NCBI GenBank assembly: GCA_021413825.1
Contig: JAIOPQ010000075.1
Coordinates: 1-64,000 of the forward strand
From: Spirochaetia bacterium
Lineage (GTDB): Bacteria > Spirochaetota > Leptospiria > Leptospirales > Leptonemataceae
Reading direction: 5' to 3'
Length of the DNA stretch: 64,000 nt
A model generated the notes under the pieces. That model did not search any database and was not told the DNA's origin. It was given only the letters and a program-made list of their open reading frames with translations. Positions 41,617-50,972 of the stretch are shown in pieces; within the stretch, counting starts at the first letter, position 1; each line of letters starts with the position of its first letter. The translations under genes and the position numbers were made by a program.

Positions 41617-43770
41617 TCAAATCGAATTCGCTCCGGCTTGTTCCACCGGATTTGCAAAACGCACCAGGGTTACCTGATTTCCAGGCTCGTTGAAACGAAG
41701 GACGTCGAAGAATCGGCGTGCTATTGCGACACCGCGGCCATGGCTGCTTTTTGGATCGAGCAAGCGCGCGCGCTCTGTGGCTGAAAAAGCGCGATGGTCA
41801 AAACCGGGACCCTCGTCAGTAATTCTAAACCAGGCGCGATCTGGTCTCAGCGAATATTCTATTCTGACGCCCCGATCCCGATAGCGGGGAACCTTCTGCC
41901 GCTCGATCAAATATTCCAGATAGTCGCCCTGCGCCTGTGCTCTGGTCTTCTCTTCAAACGAGATTTCCAGGTTTCCATGCTCAATTGCGTTTACAATCAT
42001 CTCGCGTAAACAGAGCTGCATCTCTTCCACAGCTTCCGTAGAAAAATATCGTGGCAGGTTTCTGGTGATCCTTTGATTGATTAGCTCAGAAGTTGTAAGA
42101 TAGTTATCAATGCAATAACTGCCGCGATCGGTCTCAAGAAACCGCAGGAGCGAATCCTCTGTAGTCATGGCCGCCTTTCCAAGAATCAGAGCTTCTCTTC
42201 CAATGCCGATTTTTTCTAACCGCAGAGCCAGTTCCAGGGGCTCGCCGTGCCTGGCGAGGAAATGGGCGCGAAATTGTGCTGGCGTTTCATTCAGATTATC
42301 GATGGCGTTACGCAGGAGTACGGTCTCAAACGGCATCGACGATCCAGGGCCCTGGTATAGCAGATCAGGAAAGAATTTGCCAACCAATGATTCAGGATGC
42401 GATCCCAGCAAACGCAACGCTGCATGATTGGCGGTTACAACCCTTTGATCCAGATCCAACGTAAATATGAAATCCCGAGTATCTTCAACTATTGTGCGAT
42501 ACTTCCCTTCTGAAAGCATTACCTTTTCATGCGCAGTCTCAAGCTGGCGCATGTTTCGCTCCAGCGCCTTTCTCAGGAAATTAATGCGATCGGACAACGC
42601 AAGCGAGAGTAAAAGCATCTCTGCAACGCTACCCAATTGAATTCCGTGCGCGGAAAAGACGTTATACGGCAAAACTCCAATCAAGCGAAGCAAATAAATG
42701 GTGCATCCGGCCGCGAAAAAACCAAATGCAAGCACAAAGTTCCGGGCAGGCCGGTAACCCGTTCGCCACGCATGTACACCAGCTATGAGCATAGTAATTA
42801 CTACTACCTGACCTAGCACAATTTCAGCAATGGCTACAGGTGCGAATTTCACAAATGGGAAGAGTGGCATAATTCCGCATAACGTTCCCAGAAAGAGCAT
42901 GGACACCAGGAACTTGTCCAGGGCAGGGAAACGTTTTGTACGGAGAAAGCTCCGGGTGAAGGCCACCGCTGCTGCGATATAGAATCCAGCAATTATGGCA
43001 TTGATCTTTACAATCCAGTATGGAGTTAGATCCGGAACGAATTGCATTAGAAATCCTGCCTGGCTTGAAAAATAGGCCAGCGCCGAAAGGGTATACAGCA
43101 CATACGGAACGTAGGATCTTTCGCGCGTGGAAAGGAATACAGATAGATTAAAACCGGCCATTACAAGCATTGCGCCGAAGTACGCAAAATAGATTGCTGT
43201 GGTTACATCGCGCTGCTGCTGAAATGCCTCCGGCTTCCAAATTTGCAGCGGAAAGTATAGCGTGTCTTCGCTCGAACTTTTGAAATAAATGATCGTCTGA
43301 CCTTTCTCAAATTTAACTGGAAACAGTATGGCCCTGTACCTGCCGGTGGTTGCCCCATCGCGAGCTGCCAGAGTCTGATCAATGACTTGAGTGGTGCCAT
43401 TCTGAACAATGTAAACCATCAGATTTGTGTTGGTTACATCTACATGAATCAATCGATTTCTTTGTGATTCTGAGACTACAACAAGCCGATGCCAGATTGG
43501 CTGTTCCGTGAAGCCGTAGTTGGGCGACTGATTCTGCACGGGTTTCCAGGCATTGGAACTTGACGCCTCCTCAAACGAAGACACCGAGCTCAGTTCACTC
43601 AAATGCAATCCTGGTGTGACTCTATGTTGATCCGATAAAACCAGGGGTTCAGCGAAAACGGATGTGCTGCGGGCTGAGGCCAATAGGAAGAAGCCTGCAT
43701 AAAAACAAAAGGCGGGATTCAACCAGTTCCGCAACCATAGGTCAACGTTCACTATGGCAAGCAGTCCCAT
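41617..43770 (-). CDS. 7TMR-DISM receptor with PAS and RsbW-like kinase domain
   Basis: About 717 residues. A signal peptide, a DISMED2 extracytoplasmic beta domain (about 35-165), seven helices (about 170-375), a coiled linker, a PAS domain (about 410-530) and a C-terminal HATPase_c_2 domain (about 575-700) follow in order. The ATPase has EMIVNAIEHGN, TDEGPGFD and GRGVAIARRFFD but no phosphorylatable His, so it is an anti-sigma/RsbW-type kinase rather than a normal histidine kinase. An outside signal may therefore feed partner switching. ATG 43770 is preferred. Confidence 0.88.
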   Translation of the reverse strand: MGLLAIVNVDLWLRNWLNPAFCFYAGFFLLASARSTSVFAEPLVLSDQHRVTPGLHLSELSSVSSFEEASSSNAWKPVQNQSPNYGFTEQPIWHRLVVVSESQRNRLIHVDVTNTNLMVYIVQNGTTQVIDQTLAARDGATTGRYRAILFPVKFEKGQTIIYFKSSSEDTLYFPLQIWKPEAFQQQRDVTTAIYFAYFGAMLVMAGFNLSVFLSTRERSYVPYVLYTLSALAYFSSQAGFLMQFVPDLTPYWIVKINAIIAGFYIAAAVAFTRSFLRTKRFPALDKFLVSMLFLGTLCGIMPLFPFVKFAPVAIAEIVLGQVVVITMLIAGVHAWRTGYRPARNFVLAFGFFAAGCTIYLLRLIGVLPYNVFSAHGIQLGSVAEMLLLSLALSDRINFLRKALERNMRQLETAHEKVMLSEGKYRTIVEDTRDFIFTLDLDQRVVTANHAALRLLGSHPESLVGKFFPDLLYQGPGSSMPFETVLLRNAIDNLNETPAQFRAHFLARHGEPLELALRLEKIGIGREALILGKAAMTTEDSLLRFLETDRGSYCIDNYLTTSELINQRITRNLPRYFSTEAVEEMQLCLREMIVNAIEHGNLEISFEEKTRAQAQGDYLEYLIERQKVPRYRDRGVRIEYSLRPDRAWFRITDEGPGFDHRAFSATERARLLDPKSSHGRGVAIARRFFDVLRFNEPGNQVTLVRFANPVEQAGANSI

Positions 43771-43897
43771 CTGCCTGAAAAGCAGGCAATCACTTTTGAC
43801 ATTTTCAATCCAGCACAATGAATCCGATTCATTCGTTTTTTTCTTCACCGCAAATCATTTGCGCTGGCAGGGACGTCCAACATAGGTGTCCAGTAGT

Positions 43898-45532
43898 ATG
43901 ATCTCGCAGCACTTTCGATTCTTTTCATTTTCCGGTGCCAACGCAGGCCAACTTTTGTTAGTCGCGGCGCTTGCTTTACCTGCGATTCCCCTGGCTGCCC
44001 AGGATTTCTATCATCAAGGCAAAGTTGCGTACGGACAACGTAATTACGAAAAGGCAAGACAGCTATTCGAACGCTCGCTTGAGACCAATCCGGCCAACGG
44101 CAATCCGTGTTTCTACCTGGGCTATATGCTGGACAATGCAAACCGACGCGATCTGGCCGTTAACCAGTACAGGCGCGGTGTCGATTCAAACATGGACGCA
44201 GATCTGCGCGACAAGGCTTTCTGGAAAATCGTACTCTACTATAAATATGTCCAGGACTGGGACAACCTTGCAATCTATTCGGAAAAGTTCCTGCGCTATC
44301 GTGACATCCAGCAAATCAAGGATTTTCTTGAGGAAGCAAAAGAGAAACGGGACCCAGCACTGGCTAAAACTCGTGATTTGACGGCAAGCGCTGAGAGAAA
44401 AAAGGAATCCGGCGATCTAAGAGGTGCTGAGGCCGATTACAAAGCAGTGCTTGCAAACAAATGGGATGAGCACACGGCCTGGAATCTGGCTGCGCTTGAG
44501 ATGCAGCTCAGAGAATATCGCGAGGCTTTAACCTACTACAACAAACTCATTGAACAGAAACCGGGCTGGGAATATTATTACAAGCGCGGCGTAGCTCATT
44601 ACAGTCTTAGAAACTACGACGACTCATTGGCGGATTTCCTGAAAGCGCGTAGTCTGAACAAAAAACCGGATGCAGGCTTTAAGTATTACTTAGCAATTGG
44701 GGAAGGACTTTCTCTCCTCGAAAGCGGCAAGCACATCGATGCTCGTGCAAAACTAACCGAAGCTTCCAAACTCAAAAAATCGCCGGTTGCACTGGCTGCC
44801 CTGGCAAGGATCGAACTCGCTACGGGAAACCGCAAGCTCGCGGAAAGTTTTGCAAGTAAACTGGAAATTGCAGATCGTGAGCGGGACCTTATCCAGGCAT
44901 TGCTCTACTACAATTCAGACCAGAAGGCAGATGAGCGGAAGCTTGGAAGGGAAGCATTTGTAAAATGGGCGGGATCGATTAAGCAGGATGAAACGTTTCA
45001 GCCTTCTTATTCGGCCAGCCTCTTCCTATTGGCCAAACAGGCTTGCATCCTGAGTGATCCGGAATTATGTCTGAATGCTCTTGAGAAGATTCCCGAAGGT
45101 GACCAGCAGAAAATCGGCGATGCAGTTAAGACTTCTTTTCCCATGGAAAAAAGAAATGCAGGGGATATTTATCATGAATTTGATTTTTATTATGGGAAGG
45201 CCTTACTGGACCGGAATCGGACGGATGCTGCACTAAGCCGCTTGGGCAAGGTCCAGGATCTGCCAATTGCCCGCTATTATATGGCTTCCGCATATGCCAG
45301 AAAGGCTGATGAAAAAAATGCAATGGATTATTTACAGCGCGCAGCTGAAAAAAATCCTGAGTACTGGGACTACGCAAAGAAAAACGCTGACTTCCAGGCC
45401 CTGGCCAGGAAGAGTGCAGACTTTGCATACTTCATCCAGAACAACGGAAAAGTCCGGCAAACCGGACCTGAACCGGTCCGAGGGAATGTAGAGGTCAACA
45501 CGAATGAAACAAAAAAGGACCCTGCTCCATGA
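43898..45532 (+). CDS. Exported tetratricopeptide-repeat protein
   Basis: About 544 residues. A signal peptide (cleaved around PLAAQ) is followed by TPR units, for example YHQGKVAYGQRNYEKARQLF, NPCFYLGYMLDNANRRD and AARNLAALEMQ-like helices, up to about residue 490. TPR arrays bind partner proteins. The 3' end overlaps the TldD gene by 29 bases, which suggests that the two products work together. ATG 43898 preferred; a GTG at 43886 adds four residues. Confidence 0.8.
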   Translation: MISQHFRFFSFSGANAGQLLLVAALALPAIPLAAQDFYHQGKVAYGQRNYEKARQLFERSLETNPANGNPCFYLGYMLDNANRRDLAVNQYRRGVDSNMDADLRDKAFWKIVLYYKYVQDWDNLAIYSEKFLRYRDIQQIKDFLEEAKEKRDPALAKTRDLTASAERKKESGDLRGAEADYKAVLANKWDEHTAWNLAALEMQLREYREALTYYNKLIEQKPGWEYYYKRGVAHYSLRNYDDSLADFLKARSLNKKPDAGFKYYLAIGEGLSLLESGKHIDARAKLTEASKLKKSPVALAALARIELATGNRKLAESFASKLEIADRERDLIQALLYYNSDQKADERKLGREAFVKWAGSIKQDETFQPSYSASLFLLAKQACILSDPELCLNALEKIPEGDQQKIGDAVKTSFPMEKRNAGDIYHEFDFYYGKALLDRNRTDAALSRLGKVQDLPIARYYMASAYARKADEKNAMDYLQRAAEKNPEYWDYAKKNADFQALARKSADFAYFIQNNGKVRQTGPEPVRGNVEVNTNETKKDPAP

Positions 45533-47207
45533 ACCATCACTCTACGATCCATACCGTGGCCTCTATACAAAAGTAGAACTTGAGAAAGTAAAGGAATACA
45601 TGCGTGAGGAACTCACGCGGTCATTCCAACACTTCAAAAAGAAGACCAGTCCAAGACCTCATTTTGCATCGTATCTGTTTCGGAATTACCGGACTGAAAA
45701 AATCTCCGGCAGACTTGGCGGGATTACGGATCATACAATCGGATCACAGAATACCGTGTACTGTGACGTCCGCGTCGGCTCGCCTCGTTTTGATAATCTG
45801 ATAAACGGTGGTCTGGAAGATAACTCGGATCGCGATGAGTCCATTGAATACATCAATATGCCGGCAGAGATTGAGCGCGATCCCTTTCGCTTCAGTCTAT
45901 GGAAACTTACCGATGCGAAGTTCAGGGAAGCGGCAGAGCAATACTACGAACGTAAATCAAAAGAACTGCACTATGTAGATCCAAACCGCGGGCTGCCTTC
46001 TCGCTACAAAAGAAACGCAGTCAAATCCTGGAAGTACACCAAACTTCCGGAAGTGGATCGTGAATTCTGGATGTACCGGATTCGTCGCGCGGGCCAGCTC
46101 CTAAAAAAATACACAAACATCAAGAATTCGCGGTTTGAATTTAGCTGTCATCACAGACAGAGCGTGCTCGTGAATTCTGAAGGAAGTGAAATTCTTCAGC
46201 AACAATCAATCTTTGAACTGCGCGGATCACTCTGGCTTTTAAACAAGAAGGGAGAAGGAATCGTTCAAGAAATTCATTTTACTGAAGGCGCTCTAGACGA
46301 CCTGCCGGGTGAAAAGGAATTCCTCTATGTCATTCAGCAAAAGATCGACTCACTCCTGGCACTTGAAAAGGCACCCAGACTCGATTCCTTTTCTGGTCCT
46401 GTGCTCCTTTCTGGCGGCGCATCAGGATTGTTCTTCCACGAAGTTGTAGGTCATCGGCTGGAAGGTTCCAGGTTGCTTTCACCTGACGAAGGCGGGACGT
46501 TTCGCAGCCTGCGCGGGAAGAACATAGCGCCGGACTACATTGACATCATAGACGATCCAACGCTAACTCACTATGGCGATCGTCGTATGATTGGTCATTT
46601 CCTTTACGACGATGAGGGAACGCCTTCGCAGCGCGCCGTGCTGGTTGAAAAGGGAATCCTCAAACAATTCCTGACCACTGCAACGCCAATTCCGGGACAG
46701 AAAGAAACAAACGGCCATGCAAGAAGTCAAAAACATGAACGCCCCATTTCCAGAATGGGAAATCTCCTGGTCGTAAACCGTAAGCCCGTGGATGCTGAGC
46801 AAATGCGTGGACTCTTTATTGAAGAGATCAAGCGCCAGAAAAAGCCATACGGGATTTACGTGAAAGACACGCTGGGTGGAGAAACAGGTACAAACAGCTA
46901 CGATTTTCAGGCATTCAAAGGTGAAATACTCGACGCAAGCCGGGTATATCCAGATGGAAAAGAAGAACCAATTCGTGGCGTAGACTTTGTTGGAACACCG
47001 CTTTCATCCCTTGATGCTGTTGTGTGTATGGGTAATGATCCGGCACTCGATAATAGCTACTGTGGCGCTGAATCCGGTGTTGTTCCGGTTTCCACAGTCG
47101 CTCCTTCCATGCTTATGCGAAACCTTGAACTCCAGGGGCAGGATCGTGAACGTTATACGCAATATGTCGTTCCTCTGCCCTACGCAGAAAAGAAGCGCAA
47201 GAAGTAA
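45504..47207 (+). CDS. tldD: TldD/PmbA-family metallopeptidase
   Basis: A 567-residue member of the TldD/PmbA (U62) family. The zinc motif is HEVVGH in FFHEVVGHRLEG, and the conserved C-terminal CGAESGVVPVSTVAPSMLM is present. TldD-TldE dimers trim microcins and antitoxin CcdA and act on unfolded peptides. It is some 80 residues longer than E. coli TldD, mostly N-terminal. No TldE/PmbA partner gene is adjacent. It begins inside the TPR gene. Confidence 0.85.
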   Translation: MKQKRTLLHEPSLYDPYRGLYTKVELEKVKEYMREELTRSFQHFKKKTSPRPHFASYLFRNYRTEKISGRLGGITDHTIGSQNTVYCDVRVGSPRFDNLINGGLEDNSDRDESIEYINMPAEIERDPFRFSLWKLTDAKFREAAEQYYERKSKELHYVDPNRGLPSRYKRNAVKSWKYTKLPEVDREFWMYRIRRAGQLLKKYTNIKNSRFEFSCHHRQSVLVNSEGSEILQQQSIFELRGSLWLLNKKGEGIVQEIHFTEGALDDLPGEKEFLYVIQQKIDSLLALEKAPRLDSFSGPVLLSGGASGLFFHEVVGHRLEGSRLLSPDEGGTFRSLRGKNIAPDYIDIIDDPTLTHYGDRRMIGHFLYDDEGTPSQRAVLVEKGILKQFLTTATPIPGQKETNGHARSQKHERPISRMGNLLVVNRKPVDAEQMRGLFIEEIKRQKKPYGIYVKDTLGGETGTNSYDFQAFKGEILDASRVYPDGKEEPIRGVDFVGTPLSSLDAVVCMGNDPALDNSYCGAESGVVPVSTVAPSMLMRNLELQGQDRERYTQYVVPLPYAEKKRKK

Positions 47208-47277
47208 CCCGCGCTGGTCGCGTTGACGCGCTTGAATCCACGCGGGCTGCCTCAAAAGAAATCTATGCGGATCAAGA

Positions 47278-48687
47278 TCAGGGAACGTCGACTACAAACA
47301 AGGTAAGATCGTCGTCCTGCGAACAATCAAGCGCGCTCTCTTTCACATAGGAAATCACCTGATCGCAGAACTCCTCAGCATGTAGCTGTTGCACAGATTG
47401 AACATGGGCCAGGAAACGCTCTTCGCCAATGATATCGCCATCTTCCATACGCGCTTCAATTAGCCCGTCAGTATAGAACACGAAACGATCTCCAGATCTA
47501 TATTCTACAACCTTCTTCTCAACCTGAACTTCCGGGAAAATTCCTATGATTCTGCCACGCGCTTCAAGAAGCTTCGGTGGTTCACCTTCGCGCAATAAAA
47601 TGCAGGGAGGATGACCACCGTTTGCATAGTGAAAGAACCCGGTGCGCGGGGCCTCCGCAGTCTGTTGAAATACTCCAAGCCCAACCGTAATGAAGTTCCC
47701 GGAAATGCGTTCCAGGAGCTGTTTGTTGATTCTACCAAGAGCGTCTGCAGGATCAATACAGGCATCGAGGCTAGACTGCCAGACCATTTTAGTCATAGCG
47801 GCAATGAATGCGGCTGGAACACCGTGGCCGGATGCATCGGCTATGATGACGCCAACTGCACGACTTCCATCCTTTAAAGCTACGGAAGCCACATCGTAAA
47901 AATCACCACCCACGCTTGACATTGGTAAATACCGCGCGGAGAATTTTAGTCCTACATCTTTGGGATAGGATGTAGGCAATAGGCTTTCTTGTATCTTCTG
48001 CGCCATGCGCAGCTCTTGCTCTGTCTGCTGGCGTTTTTTTTCCAGCTCTTCGCGCAGGCGCTTTTCTTCTTGAAGCGAATCGTTTAGTCGCCCCAGAAAG
48101 ATTTCATGCATGTAGTTGATCAGAATCAACGAATGCCGGTCGAGTAAGTTGCGCGCTTCTTTATAAAGCTCCGTTTCTCCGCCAAGATCGCGCTTCAAAG
48201 CCAGAAGCAGCTCAATTCTAATTGCATTCTCGCGCAGATTGAATTCAGTAAAAGTTGAGTTCTGCGCGTTGACTACCTTCATCAAAATATTCACGGATCT
48301 GCGGAGAGCTTCCTCTTCTGCGGCTTCCGTTGTAAGGATTGCCTCAATCCGAGCACGCAAAGACAACAGGTAATTCTTTGCGGTAATATCATTGAAATCC
48401 TGGTGATCCAGAACCTTCACGTCTACGAATCGGAGGTAGATTTTCTCCAGGACAGAGGGTCCGTCCACGAAGTGGCCGATGGTTGCCTGAACAAAATCCA
48501 TCTGATCACGCAGAAACGACTCATAGGAAATCCCTTCGCGCATAGCGCGTGCCAGGGTTTCCGGGGTTTTGGCAAGCTCCCGCCGTACGATCCGTCCATA
48601 CTCAGAAACGAGTAGGCCAAAGAGCCTGGATCGAGATGCGGGGAGATTCTCTGCAGTGTTTGTGGCTTCCATTTGTTGAAATGCCAT
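47278..48687 (-). CDS. SpoIIE-type (PP2C) serine phosphatase
   Basis: A 469-residue cytoplasmic protein. A helical region of about 235 residues with a coiled coil (LQEEKRLREELEKKRQQTEQ) precedes the PP2C/SpoIIE domain (about 250-465). The metal-binding Asp residues are in SVGGDFYDV, ADASGHG and DDDLTLFVV. Such enzymes dephosphorylate anti-sigma antagonists. The N-terminal half resembles the RsbU-like regulatory helix bundle. Possibly in one operon with the sirtuin gene, 83 bases upstream. Confidence 0.9.
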   Translation of the reverse strand: MAFQQMEATNTAENLPASRSRLFGLLVSEYGRIVRRELAKTPETLARAMREGISYESFLRDQMDFVQATIGHFVDGPSVLEKIYLRFVDVKVLDHQDFNDITAKNYLLSLRARIEAILTTEAAEEEALRRSVNILMKVVNAQNSTFTEFNLRENAIRIELLLALKRDLGGETELYKEARNLLDRHSLILINYMHEIFLGRLNDSLQEEKRLREELEKKRQQTEQELRMAQKIQESLLPTSYPKDVGLKFSARYLPMSSVGGDFYDVASVALKDGSRAVGVIIADASGHGVPAAFIAAMTKMVWQSSLDACIDPADALGRINKQLLERISGNFITVGLGVFQQTAEAPRTGFFHYANGGHPPCILLREGEPPKLLEARGRIIGIFPEVQVEKKVVEYRSGDRFVFYTDGLIEARMEDGDIIGEERFLAHVQSVQQLHAEEFCDQVISYVKESALDCSQDDDLTLFVVDVP

Positions 48688-48770
48688 GTGAATGAATTCC
48701 TCAGTGCCCGTAGGTCAATAGAAAGAAGAGTAAAATCACGGATTCGTCTCCCCAAAATTATTCCACGGAG

Positions 48771-49502
48771 CTAAATTTCTGTTAGATTAGGAAGTATCTC
48801 GCCAGCCTTACCGCGCAACGACAGGTTCACTATTCCGCTCAGTTCCGATTCATCCGGATTCAAGTCGATTGCGAATGCGCCATGCGACATGGCGTGCCGG
48901 GTAAGGTAAACTGGCATCGGAACCATTCCAGACGTCCCCACTGTGATTAGTGTGTCCGTTCCGCTTAAGAAGTCCAAAATGTCTTCCAGCAAATCCTGGT
49001 CATACGTCTCCCCAAACCACACAATGTCAGGGCGTGCAATTCCCTTGCATTTACAACGCGGCGGGATTTCCAGGAGGGGCGTTTCTTCCAGATCAAACTC
49101 ATTGCCGCATAACGTGCAGCGCGCCCGCCAGATGTTTCCGTGAATTTCTGCGATTCGTTTGCTTCCGGCGCGTTTGTGCAATCCGTCCACATTCTGTGTA
49201 ATTAGAAGGAACTCAGTGGCTGTCGTCTCAATCTTTGCCAGGCTCAAATGCCCCGGATTCGGTTGGGCCTGCTTGCAGATGCCGCGACGCCAATCGTACC
49301 ATTCCCAAACGAGTTTTGGATCGCGCTTAAATGCCTCGGGCGTTGCAAGTTCTTCAGCGCGAAAGTTCCTCCATAGTCCGCCAGGTCCTCGAAATGTTGG
49401 AATCCCGCTCTCTGCCGAAACTCCAGCACCGGTAATCACGGCAAGGCGCCTGGATTCGCGGATTCTTTGGCGCGCGATGGATATGCTGTTTGAGTTAACC
49501 AT
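48771..49502 (-). CDS. cobB: NAD-dependent protein deacylase, sirtuin family
   Basis: A 243-residue Sir2 protein. GAGVSAESGIPTFRG binds NAD, TQNVDGLH and the catalytic His in EIHGN are present, and the zinc cysteines are 129, 132, 150 and 152. Tyr 69 and Arg 72 (WYDWRR) form the Tyr-x-x-Arg pair that lets class III sirtuins recognise succinyl and similar acyl groups. It removes acyl groups from lysines. ATG 49502 is used, 8 bases after the upstream phosphatase stop. Confidence 0.93.
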   Translation of the reverse strand: MVNSNSISIARQRIRESRRLAVITGAGVSAESGIPTFRGPGGLWRNFRAEELATPEAFKRDPKLVWEWYDWRRGICKQAQPNPGHLSLAKIETTATEFLLITQNVDGLHKRAGSKRIAEIHGNIWRARCTLCGNEFDLEETPLLEIPPRCKCKGIARPDIVWFGETYDQDLLEDILDFLSGTDTLITVGTSGMVPMPVYLTRHAMSHGAFAIDLNPDESELSGIVNLSLRGKAGEILPNLTEI

Positions 49503-49510
49503 TGTATTTC

Positions 49511-50845
49511 TTACCGTACGTCGAAGCACAGAAGCGCAATATCGTCGGTTTGTGGGCTGTTTCCACGGAATACTTTCAAGTCATTAAGCAGTATATCCAG
49601 GAACTCCTCCGGCGGTAGACTACAATACTCCTGCATACGCGCTTCCAAGCGTTCTTCATAGAGTTCAAAATCATCCGATCTTGTTTCGGTAACACCGTCC
49701 GTGTAAAACAAGAATCTATCTCCAGTTGCTATTTCAACAAAGTGATCGTCCCAGGTAATACCTGAATCCACGCCAAGAATTAGACTTTCATCGCCCAGAT
49801 GCGAAATCCCTTTCGAACTCAGATGCAGTGGTGGCGGATGGCCTGCATTTGCAAAGTGCATTCGATTTGATTCTGGTTCAAAGATCGCGCATGCAGCGCT
49901 AACAAAATGCTGTCCTCCACCGAGATACGCGCAAAGATCTTGATTCATGCCCTTTAAGATTGCACCGGCACTCGTCTTTGTTTTATGATTGTGAAATGCT
50001 GCCTTTGTCATTGTAGTTATGAGCGACGCGGCCACGCCGTGACCGGTAACATCGGCCACCAGAACAGCAATCCTTCCTTCGATGTTTAACACATCGTAAA
50101 AATCTCCGCCTACGTTTTCCATTGCAAGATAACGTCCCACAATTTCTAGTCGAGGGTGAAGGCCGGAAAGAGGTGGGAGCAATTGCTGTTGCATCCTGCC
50201 AGCAAGTACCAACTCGGCGCGAAATCGATCCGATGCCTCTTTCAGTTTTCGATTGGCTTTATCCAGGTCGCGGCGATTCTTCTTGCTCTGCGCCAGGTTT
50301 TGCGATAGATCTCGACGGTTCTTTTTTAAATGATTGGATGTTTCAGTCATATAGTAGGTCAGAATAACCATCCATACCATCCAGAGTGCATTTCTTGGCT
50401 CAAGGGCTCCTATAAAGAACCCCGGCGCACTTGCAGCAAACAGTACCAGCATCCATATCAACCAGAAGCGCCGGCGAATAAAACCAAATCCAGGCATACC
50501 CACGGTCGTACCCCAGATCCAGAAAACTACAGCATAGGCAGGAAGTTCAATCGAGAGGTATCCGTAGTAGATTGCAACGGGGAGGCTTGCCACAAGCGCA
50601 ATGTCGAACCACGATTCAAGCGAGTGCATTCCGCGAACCAGTCGATAGGATAGATACAGCCCACAGGTCAGGTAATAGAAAACGAAAGCGGCAAAAGGAA
50701 TCGGTTGAACGCGCGATCCGTATACCGGATCAAAAAATGCAATCAGTAGAATGGTTCCGGCATTGATGCCCAGTCCGCGAAAGTATGCCAGCGATGCCTG
50801 ATTGAGTAGAACGCGCATCAGAATCGATCTACTCCGTCCGCCCAT
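49511..50845 (-). CDS. Membrane-bound SpoIIE-type phosphatase
   Basis: About 444 residues. Five or six N-terminal helices (about 10-165) form a sensor-like membrane domain. A helical linker rich in Lys/Arg (NRRDLSQNLAQSKKNRRDL) joins it to a SpoIIE domain (about 215-440) with NVGGDFYDV, ADVTGHG and TDDIALLCF. It probably responds to a membrane signal and dephosphorylates a regulator. The sirtuin gene follows 8 bases later and a second SpoIIE gene after that. Confidence 0.88.
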   Translation of the reverse strand: MGGRSRSILMRVLLNQASLAYFRGLGINAGTILLIAFFDPVYGSRVQPIPFAAFVFYYLTCGLYLSYRLVRGMHSLESWFDIALVASLPVAIYYGYLSIELPAYAVVFWIWGTTVGMPGFGFIRRRFWLIWMLVLFAASAPGFFIGALEPRNALWMVWMVILTYYMTETSNHLKKNRRDLSQNLAQSKKNRRDLDKANRKLKEASDRFRAELVLAGRMQQQLLPPLSGLHPRLEIVGRYLAMENVGGDFYDVLNIEGRIAVLVADVTGHGVAASLITTMTKAAFHNHKTKTSAGAILKGMNQDLCAYLGGGQHFVSAACAIFEPESNRMHFANAGHPPPLHLSSKGISHLGDESLILGVDSGITWDDHFVEIATGDRFLFYTDGVTETRSDDFELYEERLEARMQEYCSLPPEEFLDILLNDLKVFRGNSPQTDDIALLCFDVR

Positions 50846-50972
50846 ACCGGATGAAATCACCCCTGAGGTTTATGTCAACCTTCCCTGCTCATGGCCGATC
50901 CGCATTCGTCCAGATTGACAAATATCCTTAGCTATTTTTGGAATTTGCCGACCTTAAAAACACGGAGGAGTC

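Noticed and set aside
50915-50945. TTGACA promoter for the ATP-grasp fusion
   Set aside because: TTGACA is clear at 50915-50920, but no -10 element fits at 16-18 bases.
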